From contig JAUIAD010000003.1 in assembly GCA_030425685.1 (NCBI GenBank), positions 1 through 64,000 of the forward strand: a DNA stretch of 64,000 nucleotides. The letters run 5' to 3'. Below the pieces are notes generated by a model. It ran no database searches. It was not told the DNA's origin and was given only the letters and a program-made list of their open reading frames with translations. The translations under genes and the position numbers were made by a program. This stretch comes from Gammaproteobacteria bacterium (lineage in GTDB: Bacteria > Pseudomonadota > Gammaproteobacteria > Coxiellales > Coxiellaceae). The first letter of the stretch is position 1. Every line of letters begins with the position of its first letter. Below are positions 35,908-44,007 of this stretch, piece after piece.

Positions 35908-36525
35908 TTACAACCTATCAATCCTCCCTTTGCCAGCACGTAATATTTCAGGGGCACCACTAGTAAGATCTACTAAAGTCGTTGGTTCTAAAAGACAAAT
36001 TCCACCATCGACCACAACCTCTACGCGCCCTTTTAAGTCTTCATAAATATCATCAGGGTCAATCAACGGCTCATCAACGGTTAATACATTTAAACTTACG
36101 CTCATTAAAGGGGCATCTAACGCATGCAATAAAGCAGAGGCAATCTTACTTTCTGGAATCCTAATACCAATTGTCTTACGTTTGGGATGCATTAAGCGCC
36201 GTGGCACTTCGCGCGTCGCTGGTAAGATAAATGTGTAAGCTCCTGGCGTATGCGCTTTCAGATAGCGGAACATCGCATTATCAACACGCGCATAAACCGA
36301 TATCTCTGACAAATCTTTACACAACAGGGTGAAATTATGATTGGCGTCTAAATTGCGAATCTGCCTAATTTTTGCAACAGCATCTTTATCACCCAAACTA
36401 CAGCCCAAGGCATAACCTGAATCCGTTGGATAGACGATCACACCCCCTTGATGCATTAATGACCTAGCTCGCTCAATTAAACGCTGTTGAGGATTCACCG
36501 GATGAACCCGAATCATTGTTGTCAC
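35908..36525 (-). CDS. yciO: YciO-type Sua5/YrdC family protein
   Basis: 205 residues: ERARSLMHQGGVIVYPTDSGYALGCSLGDKDAVAKIRQIR near 19-58, then HNFTLLCKDLSEIS, and IGIRIPESKIASALLHALDAPLMSVSLNV. This is the YrdC/Sua5 fold. The order and the pairing with a divergent yciB-yciI-bolA cluster fit YciO, not the essential threonylcarbamoyl-AMP synthase TsaC, although the biochemical role of YciO is less certain. It is the first gene of the leftward scpA-scpB-rluB group and diverges from yciB with about 100 bases between. Confidence 0.88.
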   Translation of the reverse strand: MTTMIRVHPVNPQQRLIERARSLMHQGGVIVYPTDSGYALGCSLGDKDAVAKIRQIRNLDANHNFTLLCKDLSEISVYARVDNAMFRYLKAHTPGAYTFILPATREVPRRLMHPKRKTIGIRIPESKIASALLHALDAPLMSVSLNVLTVDEPLIDPDDIYEDLKGRVEVVVDGGICLLEPTTLVDLTSGAPEILRAGKGRIDRL

Positions 36526-36626
36526 ACTAATACTCCCTTACGTGACAATGTAATTTGACTACTAATAAATATAATATAGTATATACCCCTAACGGATCAA
36601 TTTATAAGCAAAAAATAGAGAGGCTA

Positions 36627-37160
36627 ATGAAATTTTTATTTGACTACTTTCCTATCATTATTTTCTTCGTCGCGTACAAAGTATGGAATATTTATGTCGC
36701 GACAGCCCTCACTATGGCGGCAGCCGTAATACAAGTCGGCGCCTTTTGGCTTAAACATAAGCGGTTTGAAAAGTTTCACATCATAACACTTGCTTTTATT
36801 TTAGTCCTGGGAAGTGCAACATTAATTTTTCATAATGATATTTTTATCAAATGGAAACCGAGCATCGTCTACTGGGCGTTTTCCATTGTTCTCATTGGCA
36901 GCCACTTTATCGGCTCAAAAACCCTGATTCGTCGCATGCTGGATGAAAAAATCAATCTCCCCATCAAAGTCTGGGATAAAATTAATATTGCCTGGGGTAT
37001 TTTTTTCATCTTTCTTGGCGCCCTCAATGTATATGTTATTTATCACTACAGCACCAATATTTGGGTCTACTTTAAATTGTTCGGCACCTTGGGCTTAACG
37101 ATTTTATTCATTCTTGTGCAAGCCATTTATATTTCCAAACACATTAAAAAAGATAAATAA
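36627..37160 (+). CDS. yciB: inner membrane septation protein YciB (IspZ)
   Basis: 177 residues from the ATG at 36627, which has GAGG 5 bases upstream. The frame can be read back to 36555, but those 24 residues lie in the promoter gap. It shows the family start MKFLFDYFPIIIFFVAYKVWNIYVATA and five or six membrane helices, with WKPSIVYWAFSIVL and PIKVWDKINIAWGIFFIFLGALNVYV. YciB affects cell envelope synthesis and division. Rightward partner genes yciI and bolA follow within 20 bases and a 4-base overlap. Confidence 0.92.
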   Translation: MKFLFDYFPIIIFFVAYKVWNIYVATALTMAAAVIQVGAFWLKHKRFEKFHIITLAFILVLGSATLIFHNDIFIKWKPSIVYWAFSIVLIGSHFIGSKTLIRRMLDEKINLPIKVWDKINIAWGIFFIFLGALNVYVIYHYSTNIWVYFKLFGTLGLTILFILVQAIYISKHIKKDK

Positions 37161-37178
37161 ACCGGCAGGAGAACTAAT

Positions 37179-37487
37179 ATGTACTATACCATTTACGGTG
37201 AAGACACCCCCGACAGTCTAGAGAAAAGACGCTCAGTACGCGAAGCCCATTTAAAGCGTTTAGAAATGCTAGACCAAGAAAATCGCCTGCTAGTTGCCGG
37301 TCCTTTACTTAATGAAGATGGTGAAGACTCCATGCTTAAAAGTGGTGTTAAGGGCTCCGTTATTATCGCTGAATTTGATAACCTTGAAGCAGCAAAAGTG
37401 TGGGCCGCTGCAGACCCTTATGTTACGGCTGAGGTTTACGCAAGAGTCACCATCTCTCCTTTCAAAAAGGTTTTTCCTAAATCATGA
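37179..37487 (+). CDS. yciI: YciI family protein
   Basis: 102 residues, ferredoxin-like fold of the YCII family: LEKRRSVREAHLKRLEMLDQENRLLVAGPLLNEDG, then GSVIIAEFDNLEAAKVWAAADPYVTAEVYARVTISPFKKVF. The conserved His (in EAHLKRL) and the DPY segment are present. The biochemical role is not established. An AGGAG-type site (AGGAGAA) precedes the ATG. It lies between yciB and bolA, as in many gammaproteobacteria, and overlaps bolA by 4 bases. Confidence 0.92.
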   Translation: MYYTIYGEDTPDSLEKRRSVREAHLKRLEMLDQENRLLVAGPLLNEDGEDSMLKSGVKGSVIIAEFDNLEAAKVWAAADPYVTAEVYARVTISPFKKVFPKS

Positions 37488-37753
37488 ATGCAGAAAAAAA
37501 CAAAGAGCGCATCGTTGAAATAAAAAAGCGCCTAACGTCAGCATTGCACCCCACCCTACTGGAAGTCAATGATGAAAGCCATCACCACATAGGGCATGCG
37601 GGTGCAAAAACTGGCCTAGGACATTTCTCGCTTGAAATTAGCGCAGAGGCTTTAAAAAATAAAAACCGTCCCACACAACACCGCATGATCTACCAAGCGC
37701 TTGGTGAGATGATGCAAACGGATATTCATGCGCTGACTATAAAAATCATCTAA
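37484..37753 (+). CDS. bolA: BolA family protein
   Basis: 89 residues with the BolA signature: LHPTLLEVNDESHHHIGHAGA, then GHFSLEISAEALKNKNRPTQHRMIYQALGEMMQTDIHALTIKI. The conserved His in the RMIY-preceding QHR and the central FSLEI are present; they bind Fe-S clusters with monothiol glutaredoxins. Last gene of the rightward yciB-yciI-bolA unit. A large inverted repeat follows at 37821. Confidence 0.9.
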   Translation: MNAEKNKERIVEIKKRLTSALHPTLLEVNDESHHHIGHAGAKTGLGHFSLEISAEALKNKNRPTQHRMIYQALGEMMQTDIHALTIKII

Positions 37754-37820
37754 GCTTTCAATAATAGCTCACACTGATGGTGCCTGTTAAAATTTGAGGT
37801 TCTGTTAAACACCAAGCCAC

Positions 37821-37940
37821 GCCTTTTTTACGCGGCGGGCGCTATGAAGCGGCGACCGCAACGGTTTGTTAGTGGCTTTTTTAATCCCTTTTCTTTCGTT
37901 GCAGTGGCCGCTTCATAGCGCCCGCTGCGTAATAAAAGGC
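37821..37940. repeat. 120-base element with about 33-bp inverted arms
   Basis: In the 313-base gap between bolA and the MFS gene, the left arm (37821-37853) and right arm (37906-37940) are inverted copies, differing at two or three positions: both read GCCTTTT, a T-rich junction, TACGC, then GCGGGCGCTATGAAGCGGC. The 52-base loop has no open frame. The right arm lies toward the MFS 3' end. It may be a short mobile element or a strong bidirectional transcriptional barrier between the converging genes. The rest of the gap holds nothing I can support. Confidence 0.75.
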
Positions 37941-38066
37941 TCTAGCAGGGAGTTTATTCTATATCAAGCAATTCGAGCGGCTCGATTTCTCCAGTTCCCA
38001 GACTCTGATAACAAGCTACAGGGTAGCCTATTACAAGCCCTCTTAGAAATTAACAGGGAAATACCA

Positions 38067-39341
38067 TTAGGTAAAGTTAGCTGCACGCTTTGATACGGAT
38101 ATTTTAGAACGCAGCGGCATTGGCCGATAAACATCCCTAACATAGAAGCCTAAAAACACTGCACCTAACAAGCCCAATGGTAATATTGATAGCGACCAAC
38201 GAAAATCAATTTTAGCCGAAAGAACCATACCAATTAAGCAAACAAAAACACCTGCCGCTAGTGTTATCATATTTGTTAGCACTAAAGCCGTGACCACCAT
38301 TTTTTCGGGTGCAATATCACGCGCAATAGCAAACACCACCATTTGTACACTTGCAAAAAAGCCCAGTACAAATGAAAAAAGAACAATGCGCTGAAAGGAT
38401 AAATCAGGCACATAAAGCAGGATGCATAAAACAATCATCGAGCCAACAGCGCCAAAAGAAACAAGCAGCTGATGAAGCTTAAAATTATCACAGATCCAAC
38501 CGACTAAAGGCGCTCCGCAAGCAAACCCTAAAAAAATCATTCCCGTTGAAAGCGACGCCAAGGACCTTGGCAGCTGATCTGACAATACAAAAAAACGCAC
38601 CCCCCAAGATTCAGCAAAACCGGCCACCGGTAAATAGAGCAACAAACCCAACAAACAGTTCATCCAAAATTTTCGATAGCGTAGTAAAGCTAATACACCA
38701 CGAATTCCAGCCAAGCATTTTACTTTTGAAAAAGATTTTCTTTGCCATGGGACGGAACGATTATTTCGCAAACAAACAAAATAAATCAGTGCAAATAAAG
38801 CAGCAATAAAAGCAACGAGATAACAAACCAAGCGCCACCCCACAAGCGTCATTATTATCGACAGCATAACATCCGCTAGCACACTGCCTAATATCCCCAG
38901 CGCCAAAACAACGCCAGTTGCATAAATAAATTGTTTCCTTGGGAAATAAGCACAAACCAGCTTAATTAAAGCTATAAAGGCAAAAGAAGTACCCGCACTT
39001 ACAATACATCGCGCCAGTATGGCAAGCCACAGCGTCTCAGCATAAGCAAACATGCAGGCACCAACCGCACACATTAGTAAGGCCGAGGTCAGCCAACGTT
39101 TGATAGAGATAAAATCAACAAATAGTAATGCTAAAAATTGCACAGAGACAGTTACAGCATAATAGACTGCCAACAGACAACCCAAAGACAAGTAAGAAAG
39201 ATGATAAGAGCTAAGCAGTTCACGCATCATCAGGCTAGGCAAAACTCTAATGGCGTGTTCGTAGTGACAAAACAGCGTGCCCAAAAGAATAACCATCGAG
39301 GGAATCCCTCGAAACGGGTGGCCTGGGTGACTCCGTGCCAT
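38067..39341 (-). CDS. major facilitator superfamily transporter
   Basis: 424 residues with about 12 hydrophobic helices and the loop between helices 2 and 3 following VDFISIKRWLTS, a divergent form of the MFS motif. A central loop (about 205-220, QRKSFSKVKC) and a second half of similar size follow. Such multi-gene MFS transporters in Coxiella and Legionella often carry amino acids or nucleosides, but the substrate cannot be read. The ATG at 39341 has GGGAG 7 bases upstream; an alternative at 39296 overlaps a 17-base palindrome (39296-39312). It converges with bolA and is separated from it by the inverted repeat. Confidence 0.8.
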   Translation of the reverse strand: MARSHPGHPFRGIPSMVILLGTLFCHYEHAIRVLPSLMMRELLSSYHLSYLSLGCLLAVYYAVTVSVQFLALLFVDFISIKRWLTSALLMCAVGACMFAYAETLWLAILARCIVSAGTSFAFIALIKLVCAYFPRKQFIYATGVVLALGILGSVLADVMLSIIMTLVGWRLVCYLVAFIAALFALIYFVCLRNNRSVPWQRKSFSKVKCLAGIRGVLALLRYRKFWMNCLLGLLLYLPVAGFAESWGVRFFVLSDQLPRSLASLSTGMIFLGFACGAPLVGWICDNFKLHQLLVSFGAVGSMIVLCILLYVPDLSFQRIVLFSFVLGFFASVQMVVFAIARDIAPEKMVVTALVLTNMITLAAGVFVCLIGMVLSAKIDFRWSLSILPLGLLGAVFLGFYVRDVYRPMPLRSKISVSKRAANFT

Positions 39342-39452
39342 TTGTCAGCTCCCATATACTCAATACCCGATAATAAACCACCGTTTACGAGCAAATCAAT
39401 ACAGGGTCTGTCTGTAGCAAGAGGCGCCACATCAACGACCCTACCTCACTTT

Positions 39453-39605
39453 AAAGTTATAGAGTCTGGGCTTACCCTTTGAAATTCAGTCTAAATTCAA
39501 ACAGCTCAATATAGTGACTGTCCACAACAGTAAGCACCACAGATACAGCGAAACTTCATCATAAAGTCACAGAGTCTGAGCTTACGCCTTGCAATTTACC
39601 CTAAA
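39453..39605. repeat. 43-base direct repeats upstream of rpmE
   Basis: 39453-39495 and 39563-39605 align over 43 bases with about 34 identities; the shared core is AGAGTCTG then GCTTAC. The second copy ends inside the rpmE promoter. The 307-base gap between the MFS gene and rpmE holds no supported gene besides these and the promoter at 39589-39618. Confidence 0.65.
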
Positions 39606-39618
39606 AATGCGATATAGT
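39589..39618 (+). promoter_or_regulatory. probable sigma-70 promoter of rpmE
   Basis: TTGCAA at 39589-39594 and TATAGT at 39613-39618 are separated by 18 bases and lie about 30 bases before the rpmE start. The TATAGT box is close to consensus. No Zur-like site was recognised by eye. Confidence 0.5.
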
Positions 39619-39648
39619 TCGCCCCTTATGCAAGTGTGAGGAAAAATC

Positions 39649-39876
39649 ATGCAAGAAAAAATTCATCCAGCTTATGAAGAAATTGACGTAGTTTGCAGTT
39701 GTGGCAACAAGTTCAAAACCCGCTCAACCTTATGTAAAGAGCTACACTTGGACATTTGTTCAAAATGCCACCCTTTCTACACCGGACAACAAAAAATGGT
39801 AGATACCGCCGGACGCATCGACCGTTTCCGCAAGAAATACGCCAAACGCAGCAAAACGGCAACATCCGACAAATAA
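39649..39876 (+). CDS. rpmE: 50S ribosomal protein L31, zinc-binding type
   Basis: 75 residues with the full L31 pattern: [27 protein letters not shown], then [32 protein letters not shown]. Cys residues in CSCG and CSKCH give the zinc ribbon of the C+ form, so this is the zinc-dependent type. The start is preceded by GAGGA. It is a peripheral 50S protein contacting the 30S head and L5. Single-gene transcription unit with the promoter at 39589. Confidence 0.96.
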   Translation: MQEKIHPAYEEIDVVCSCGNKFKTRSTLCKELHLDICSKCHPFYTGQQKMVDTAGRIDRFRKKYAKRSKTATSDK

Positions 39877-40185
39877 TCAATATGTTACATCCTGTAGAGG
39901 GTGTGGGATATGTAGGGGTGTAGGGGCGCAGCATGCTGCGCGCCCGCCGAGCCGGCTAAAAACCAACAAAAACCCCTAATTCATCAGCGTCTTCAAACAT
40001 AATATCAAGACACAACATAACAGCTATCATCTTTAACTTCGCAAACAATTAGCTTAACCTCACAAACATTTGGGGAGGGAGCGCAGCATATGTTTGTGTC
40101 AGCTCATTTGGAACCATAGGGACATGGTATGCTGTGCATGCTTGGGTATAAATGGCTGTAGATTGTTGGTGCCGCGGATGTTTGC

Positions 40186-40205
40186 GGGCGCAGCATGCTG
40201 CGCCC
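40186..40205. repeat. 20-bp perfect palindrome, intergenic copy
   Basis: GGGCGCAGCATGCTGCGCCC with flanks TTTGC and CTAC, identical to the copies in scpB and at 49770-49789. A shortened variant lies at 39924-39941. Confidence 0.9.
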
Positions 40206-40218
40206 CTACGAAGAAGCT

Positions 40219-40300
40219 GTAACAACGTCGCTAGATGTGAAGAGGTAGTGACAACGTCGCAAGATACGAAAAGGCAGTGACAACGTCGCAAGGATAGCGG
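40219..40300. repeat. 29-bp tandem repeat, about 2.7 units
   Basis: Units at 40219-40247, 40248-40276 and a partial one from 40277. Each starts GT(A/G)ACAACGTCGC, continues with A-rich sequence AGAT or similar, and ends AGG. Units adjoin directly without spacers. Reading frame, if any, is not supported. Confidence 0.7.
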
Positions 40301-40419
40301 GTAATAAATGACCTTATGTGCTACGCGGACCCATAGGATGAGCTCTCACAATACAACATCTCCAGGCATAAGCAAAAATGAAGCGAAATTTGGGCCAACT
40401 TGCCACAGACCGACACCCC

Positions 40420-41385
40420 CTAAAACCCAACAAACTCCAAAGCCCGCTCGATAACGCCAACCCCACGCTCATTATCGCCTCCATGCTCACTCAAATACCG
40501 CCGCCAACGCCGAGCACCTGGCTGCCCTTGAAAGAGCCCTACAAGATGACGCGTCATGTGTCTCAATTTTGTACCAGCCGCTAACTGCCGCGCAACATAA
40601 GGCATATAACGTCCCAACACAGAAAACACATTAGGGCATTCCACATCGGCATGAAAAAAATCACCATCCCAACGAGCCAGCAACCAAGGATTAGCATAAG
40701 CCTCACGCCCAATCATTACTCCATCCACATGGGCAAGATGCTGCTTGATCTCCTCATTGGTTTTAATACCTCCATTGATAATAATCTCTAAGTCAGGAAA
40801 GTCCTTCTTCAGCTGATAAACAACTTCATATTTCAACGGCGGAATATTACGATTTTCGCGAGGACTCAACCCTTTCAGCCAAGCCTTACGAGCATGGATA
40901 ATAAAGACATGACAGCCAGCTTGCCTAACCCGCTCGACAAAATGCACCAGCTCCTCATAAGAGTCCTGCTGATCAACACCAATACGGGTTTTAACTGTCA
41001 CAGGCACGCTAACCGATTTACGCATGCTAGCAACACACTCTGCCACCAAAGCAGGCTCCTTCATCAAGCAAGCGCCAAAACGACCTGATTGCACGCGATC
41101 ACTAGGACAACCAACATTAAGATTGATTTCATCATAACCATAAGCCTCGGCAATGCGAGCACACTCGGCCAACTGTGCTGGGTCAGAGCCACCCAACTGC
41201 AGCGCAATAGGATGCTCCTCTTGGTTATAACCCAACAATTTATCACGATCCCCGTGAATAACGGCAGGAGCTGTGACCATCTCGGTGTATAGCAGTGTCT
41301 GCTGGCTAATTAGACGCGCCAACATACGATAGTGACGGTCGGTACAAGCCATCATCGGCGCTACGGATAGAAGTCTGTTTACCAT
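40420..41385 (-). CDS. dusA: tRNA-dihydrouridine synthase A
   Basis: 321 residues, TIM barrel followed by a helical domain. LSVAPMMACTDRHYRMLAR at about 5-23, the catalytic Cys in NLNVGCPSDRVQSGRFGACLM near 90-110, FIIHARKAWLKGLSP, INGGIK and DGVMIGREAYANPWLL identify DusA, which reduces uridines 20 and 20a of tRNA using FMN and NADPH. It lies alone, leftward, before purF. Confidence 0.95.
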   Translation of the reverse strand: MVNRLLSVAPMMACTDRHYRMLARLISQQTLLYTEMVTAPAVIHGDRDKLLGYNQEEHPIALQLGGSDPAQLAECARIAEAYGYDEINLNVGCPSDRVQSGRFGACLMKEPALVAECVASMRKSVSVPVTVKTRIGVDQQDSYEELVHFVERVRQAGCHVFIIHARKAWLKGLSPRENRNIPPLKYEVVYQLKKDFPDLEIIINGGIKTNEEIKQHLAHVDGVMIGREAYANPWLLARWDGDFFHADVECPNVFSVLGRYMPYVARQLAAGTKLRHMTRHLVGLFQGQPGARRWRRYLSEHGGDNERGVGVIERALEFVGF

Positions 41386-41412
41386 AATAGATCTGAAAAT
41401 CAGTGCAAATAA

Positions 41413-42933
41413 TTAATGAGTCACATCATTAATACACTGATTAACGATATGAACGGGCTCTTTTGATTTTGCATTATCATTACGTTTATCGGCTATGTCT
41501 CGTAAATATTCCCGGCTAATATTGCCTGCAATATATTCACCAGTAAAAATAGCATCTTCAAAACGATCAATCGCAGTATCGCCAAGAGCGGCAGAACGAA
41601 TAGCCTTATAAACAGCATCCAAGTCTTGATAGACCAACCAATCGGCACCAATCAAATCAGCAATCTCTTCAACCGTACGGTTATGCGCTACCAACTCTTC
41701 AGCAATCGGCATATCGATACCATAGACATTCGGATAACGCACTTCTGGCGCCGCGGAAGCAAAATAAACCTTTTTAGCACCAGCATCACGCGCCATTTGG
41801 ATAATTTCTTTAGAGGTTGTACCACGCACGATGGAGTCATCCACTAACAATACATTCTTGCCAGCAAACTCTTGCTTCATCGCATTGAGCTTCAAACGCA
41901 CAGCATTACGACGCAATGCCTGCCCAGGCATAATAAACGTTCTGCCAATATAGCGGTTTTTAACAAACCCCTCTGAGAAGTTAACCCCTAAACGCTGCGC
42001 CAACGGCAAGGCAGCCGTACGGCTGGTGTCTGGAATAGGAATAACAACATCAATATCATGATCTGGACGCAAGCTTAGAATCTTGTCCGCTAATGCTTTC
42101 CCCATCGCCAATCGCGCTTGGTAAATGGAAACATTATCCAAAATAGAGTCGGGTCGTGACAGATAAATAAACTCAAAAATACAAGGAGATAGTGACGGAT
42201 TTTTAACACACTGATGACGATGAACGCCACCATCATTATCAAAGTAAATCGCCTCACCCGGGGCGACATCACCTTCTAGTTGAAAACCTAAAGCATCCAA
42301 GGCAATGCTTTCAGAAGCTAGCATATATTCAACACCATGTTCTGTCTCACGCTTGCCATAAACCAATGGGCGAATCCCATGGGGATCTCTAAAACCAACC
42401 ATACCATAACCATTAATAATCATTAATGCGGCATAAGCCCCTTCCAAACGGGCATAAACAGCTTCCAAGGCTTTAAACAGATCCTCGGGAACAAGTCGTC
42501 GCCCGCCAACACCCTGCAATTCATGTGCCACGACATTTAATAGAATTTCAGAATCTGAAACGGTATTTAAGTGGCGCAAATCAGCTTTAATAATTTCATT
42601 GGTTAGCGCTTCGGTATTCGTCAAATTGCCATTATGAACCAAGCCTAAACCATAAGGTGAATTAACATAGAAAGGCTGTGATTCATGCGGGCTTGCAGTA
42701 CCAGCGGTAGGGTAACGCACATGTCCAATACCCACATGACCTTGCAACTTCATCATCTGTTCCCGGCGAATGGCATCGCGCACTAAGCCATTCGACTTAG
42801 ACAAATAGACACGCTGACCATCGCTGGTCATAATGCCAGCAGCATCTTGACCACGGTGCTGCACAATCGTTAGTGCATCGTAGATATCTTGATTAACTGG
42901 ACCCTTTGCAATTACGCCCACAATTCCGCACAT
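41413..42933 (-). CDS. purF: amidophosphoribosyltransferase
   Basis: 506 residues. The N-terminal nucleophile Cys2 (MCGIVGVIAKGPVNQ) begins the class II glutamine amidotransferase domain, with GHVRYPTAG and VHNGNLTN near 72-105. The phosphoribosyltransferase domain carries the PRPP motif VLLVDDSIVRGTTSKEI near 370. It performs the first committed step of purine synthesis. It is cotranscribed with cvpA (12 bases between), the common cvpA-purF pair. Confidence 0.96.
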   Translation of the reverse strand: MCGIVGVIAKGPVNQDIYDALTIVQHRGQDAAGIMTSDGQRVYLSKSNGLVRDAIRREQMMKLQGHVGIGHVRYPTAGTASPHESQPFYVNSPYGLGLVHNGNLTNTEALTNEIIKADLRHLNTVSDSEILLNVVAHELQGVGGRRLVPEDLFKALEAVYARLEGAYAALMIINGYGMVGFRDPHGIRPLVYGKRETEHGVEYMLASESIALDALGFQLEGDVAPGEAIYFDNDGGVHRHQCVKNPSLSPCIFEFIYLSRPDSILDNVSIYQARLAMGKALADKILSLRPDHDIDVVIPIPDTSRTAALPLAQRLGVNFSEGFVKNRYIGRTFIMPGQALRRNAVRLKLNAMKQEFAGKNVLLVDDSIVRGTTSKEIIQMARDAGAKKVYFASAAPEVRYPNVYGIDMPIAEELVAHNRTVEEIADLIGADWLVYQDLDAVYKAIRSAALGDTAIDRFEDAIFTGEYIAGNISREYLRDIADKRNDNAKSKEPVHIVNQCINDVTH

Positions 42934-42945
42934 TGACTTTAACCT

Positions 42946-43509
42946 CTAAAATTTAGCTAAGAATTTATTTGAATTTTTACCATGGTAATCTTGTTTAACC
43001 CACTGACTCACGGCTTTCATCTCTTGTGGCAAAAAGCGATTTAGCCACGTTACCGCTGGTCTAAAATAAGGGCCTAACTCGGAATGATCGAGCGCCGATG
43101 TATCCCGTATGGTGCCAGTGTTCACAAACATCAGCAAAACAACAACAACCATAATGCCACGCGCAGCACCAAAGAAAATCCCTAAAAAGCGATCGGACCA
43201 TGATAAACCGACCTTCTTTAAAACCATATGGACAACAGCATTAATGACAATACCCAGCAAGATCACCGCTATAAACAGCAAAATAAAAGCGATAATATAA
43301 CGCAGTAGCTCAGACCCAATCCATGGCTCCAAACTATGTTTCAATCCGTTAGAAAAACGTAAGGCCACCACCAGACCAATCAACCAAGCAGATAACGATA
43401 TCGCCTCGCGCAAAAAGCCACGAAAGAAGCTGATGATGGTGGAGAAAATAATGATTCCTATTATCGTGAAATCGATCCAATTGAAGCTATGTGTTAGTGC
43501 TGGCATCAT
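42946..43509 (-). CDS. cvpA: CvpA family membrane protein
   Basis: 187 residues with four membrane helices (about 15-35, 38-55, 72-95 and 112-130) and the pattern FIIGIIIFSTIISFFRGFLREAISLSAWLIG. CvpA is linked to colicin V production and to purF in gammaproteobacteria. The ATG overlaps the stop of the upstream SPOR-domain gene by four bases. Typical member in typical order. Confidence 0.93.
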   Translation of the reverse strand: MMPALTHSFNWIDFTIIGIIIFSTIISFFRGFLREAISLSAWLIGLVVALRFSNGLKHSLEPWIGSELLRYIIAFILLFIAVILLGIVINAVVHMVLKKVGLSWSDRFLGIFFGAARGIMVVVVLLMFVNTGTIRDTSALDHSELGPYFRPAVTWLNRFLPQEMKAVSQWVKQDYHGKNSNKFLAKF

Positions 43510-43964
43510 AGATGGTATCTTCTTATTATTCCTGTTAAATGTATCTGCTGCTTTAACTGTTTTTGAAGCTTTTCCGCCTGCTGATGCCTTAGCACCGGGC
43601 CAACAAAAACTTCTACTATCGTTTCCTGTCCCTGCGCCCTAGTCCTTAGGTAGACATCATAATGTAGATGTCGTAATTTCCCTGTGATCGATTTTGCCTT
43701 TGCCTTGTCCTTAAAGCTTGCTAGTTGAATTGACCAAGCTTTTGGTGCCTCCAAAAGCGTAGGCTGCAATAATACCTTCTTTCGTAACGCTTCTCGAGCG
43801 CTTCTTTCCGGCATCTGCACCACCAGCTTCGGCTTTGGTGGAGGTTTAGGGATATGTGCCGATAATGAAAAAAACCTACGGCCATGCGTATGATAAAACA
43901 GCAACGGTAGAAAGATCGCCGCTATTGCCAAAAGCACGAGGCCACCGACCAATCGCTCCTTCAT
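43506..43964 (-). CDS. dedD: DedD-like SPOR-domain protein
   Basis: 152 residues: an N-terminal membrane segment (LVGGLVLLAIAAIFLPLLFY at about 5-25), a Pro/Lys-rich linker, and a C-terminal SPOR domain (WSIQLASFKDKAKAKSITGKLRHLHYDVYLR...VFVGPVLRHQQAEKLQKQL) that binds denuded glycan strands at the septum. Shorter than E. coli DedD (220 residues) but the same layout and position (folC-dedD-cvpA-purF). Called DedD by context. Confidence 0.88.
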   Translation of the reverse strand: MKERLVGGLVLLAIAAIFLPLLFYHTHGRRFFSLSAHIPKPPPKPKLVVQMPERSAREALRKKVLLQPTLLEAPKAWSIQLASFKDKAKAKSITGKLRHLHYDVYLRTRAQGQETIVEVFVGPVLRHQQAEKLQKQLKQQIHLTGIIRRYHL

Positions 43965-44007
43965 TTAAACCCTCTTCTTTTCAGGTGCATCTATTTTCCT
44001 GAATATA

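Larger units (their letters stand above)
39877..40419. other. 543-base repeat-rich gap between rpmE and dusA
   Basis: No gene is supported here. It holds a variant of the palindrome (GCGCAGCATGCTGCGC core at 39926-39941), a full copy at 40186-40205, and a tandem repeat at 40219-40300. Short related words such as GCAGCATATG and TATGCTGTGC occur between them. The region probably serves as a landing site for dispersed palindromic repeats. A terminator for rpmE was not identified; the dusA stop lies at 40420. Confidence 0.6.

Noticed and set aside
40219-40300. Possible CRISPR array
   Set aside because: Repeat units adjoin with no unique spacers and no cas gene is nearby, so this is a simple tandem repeat.
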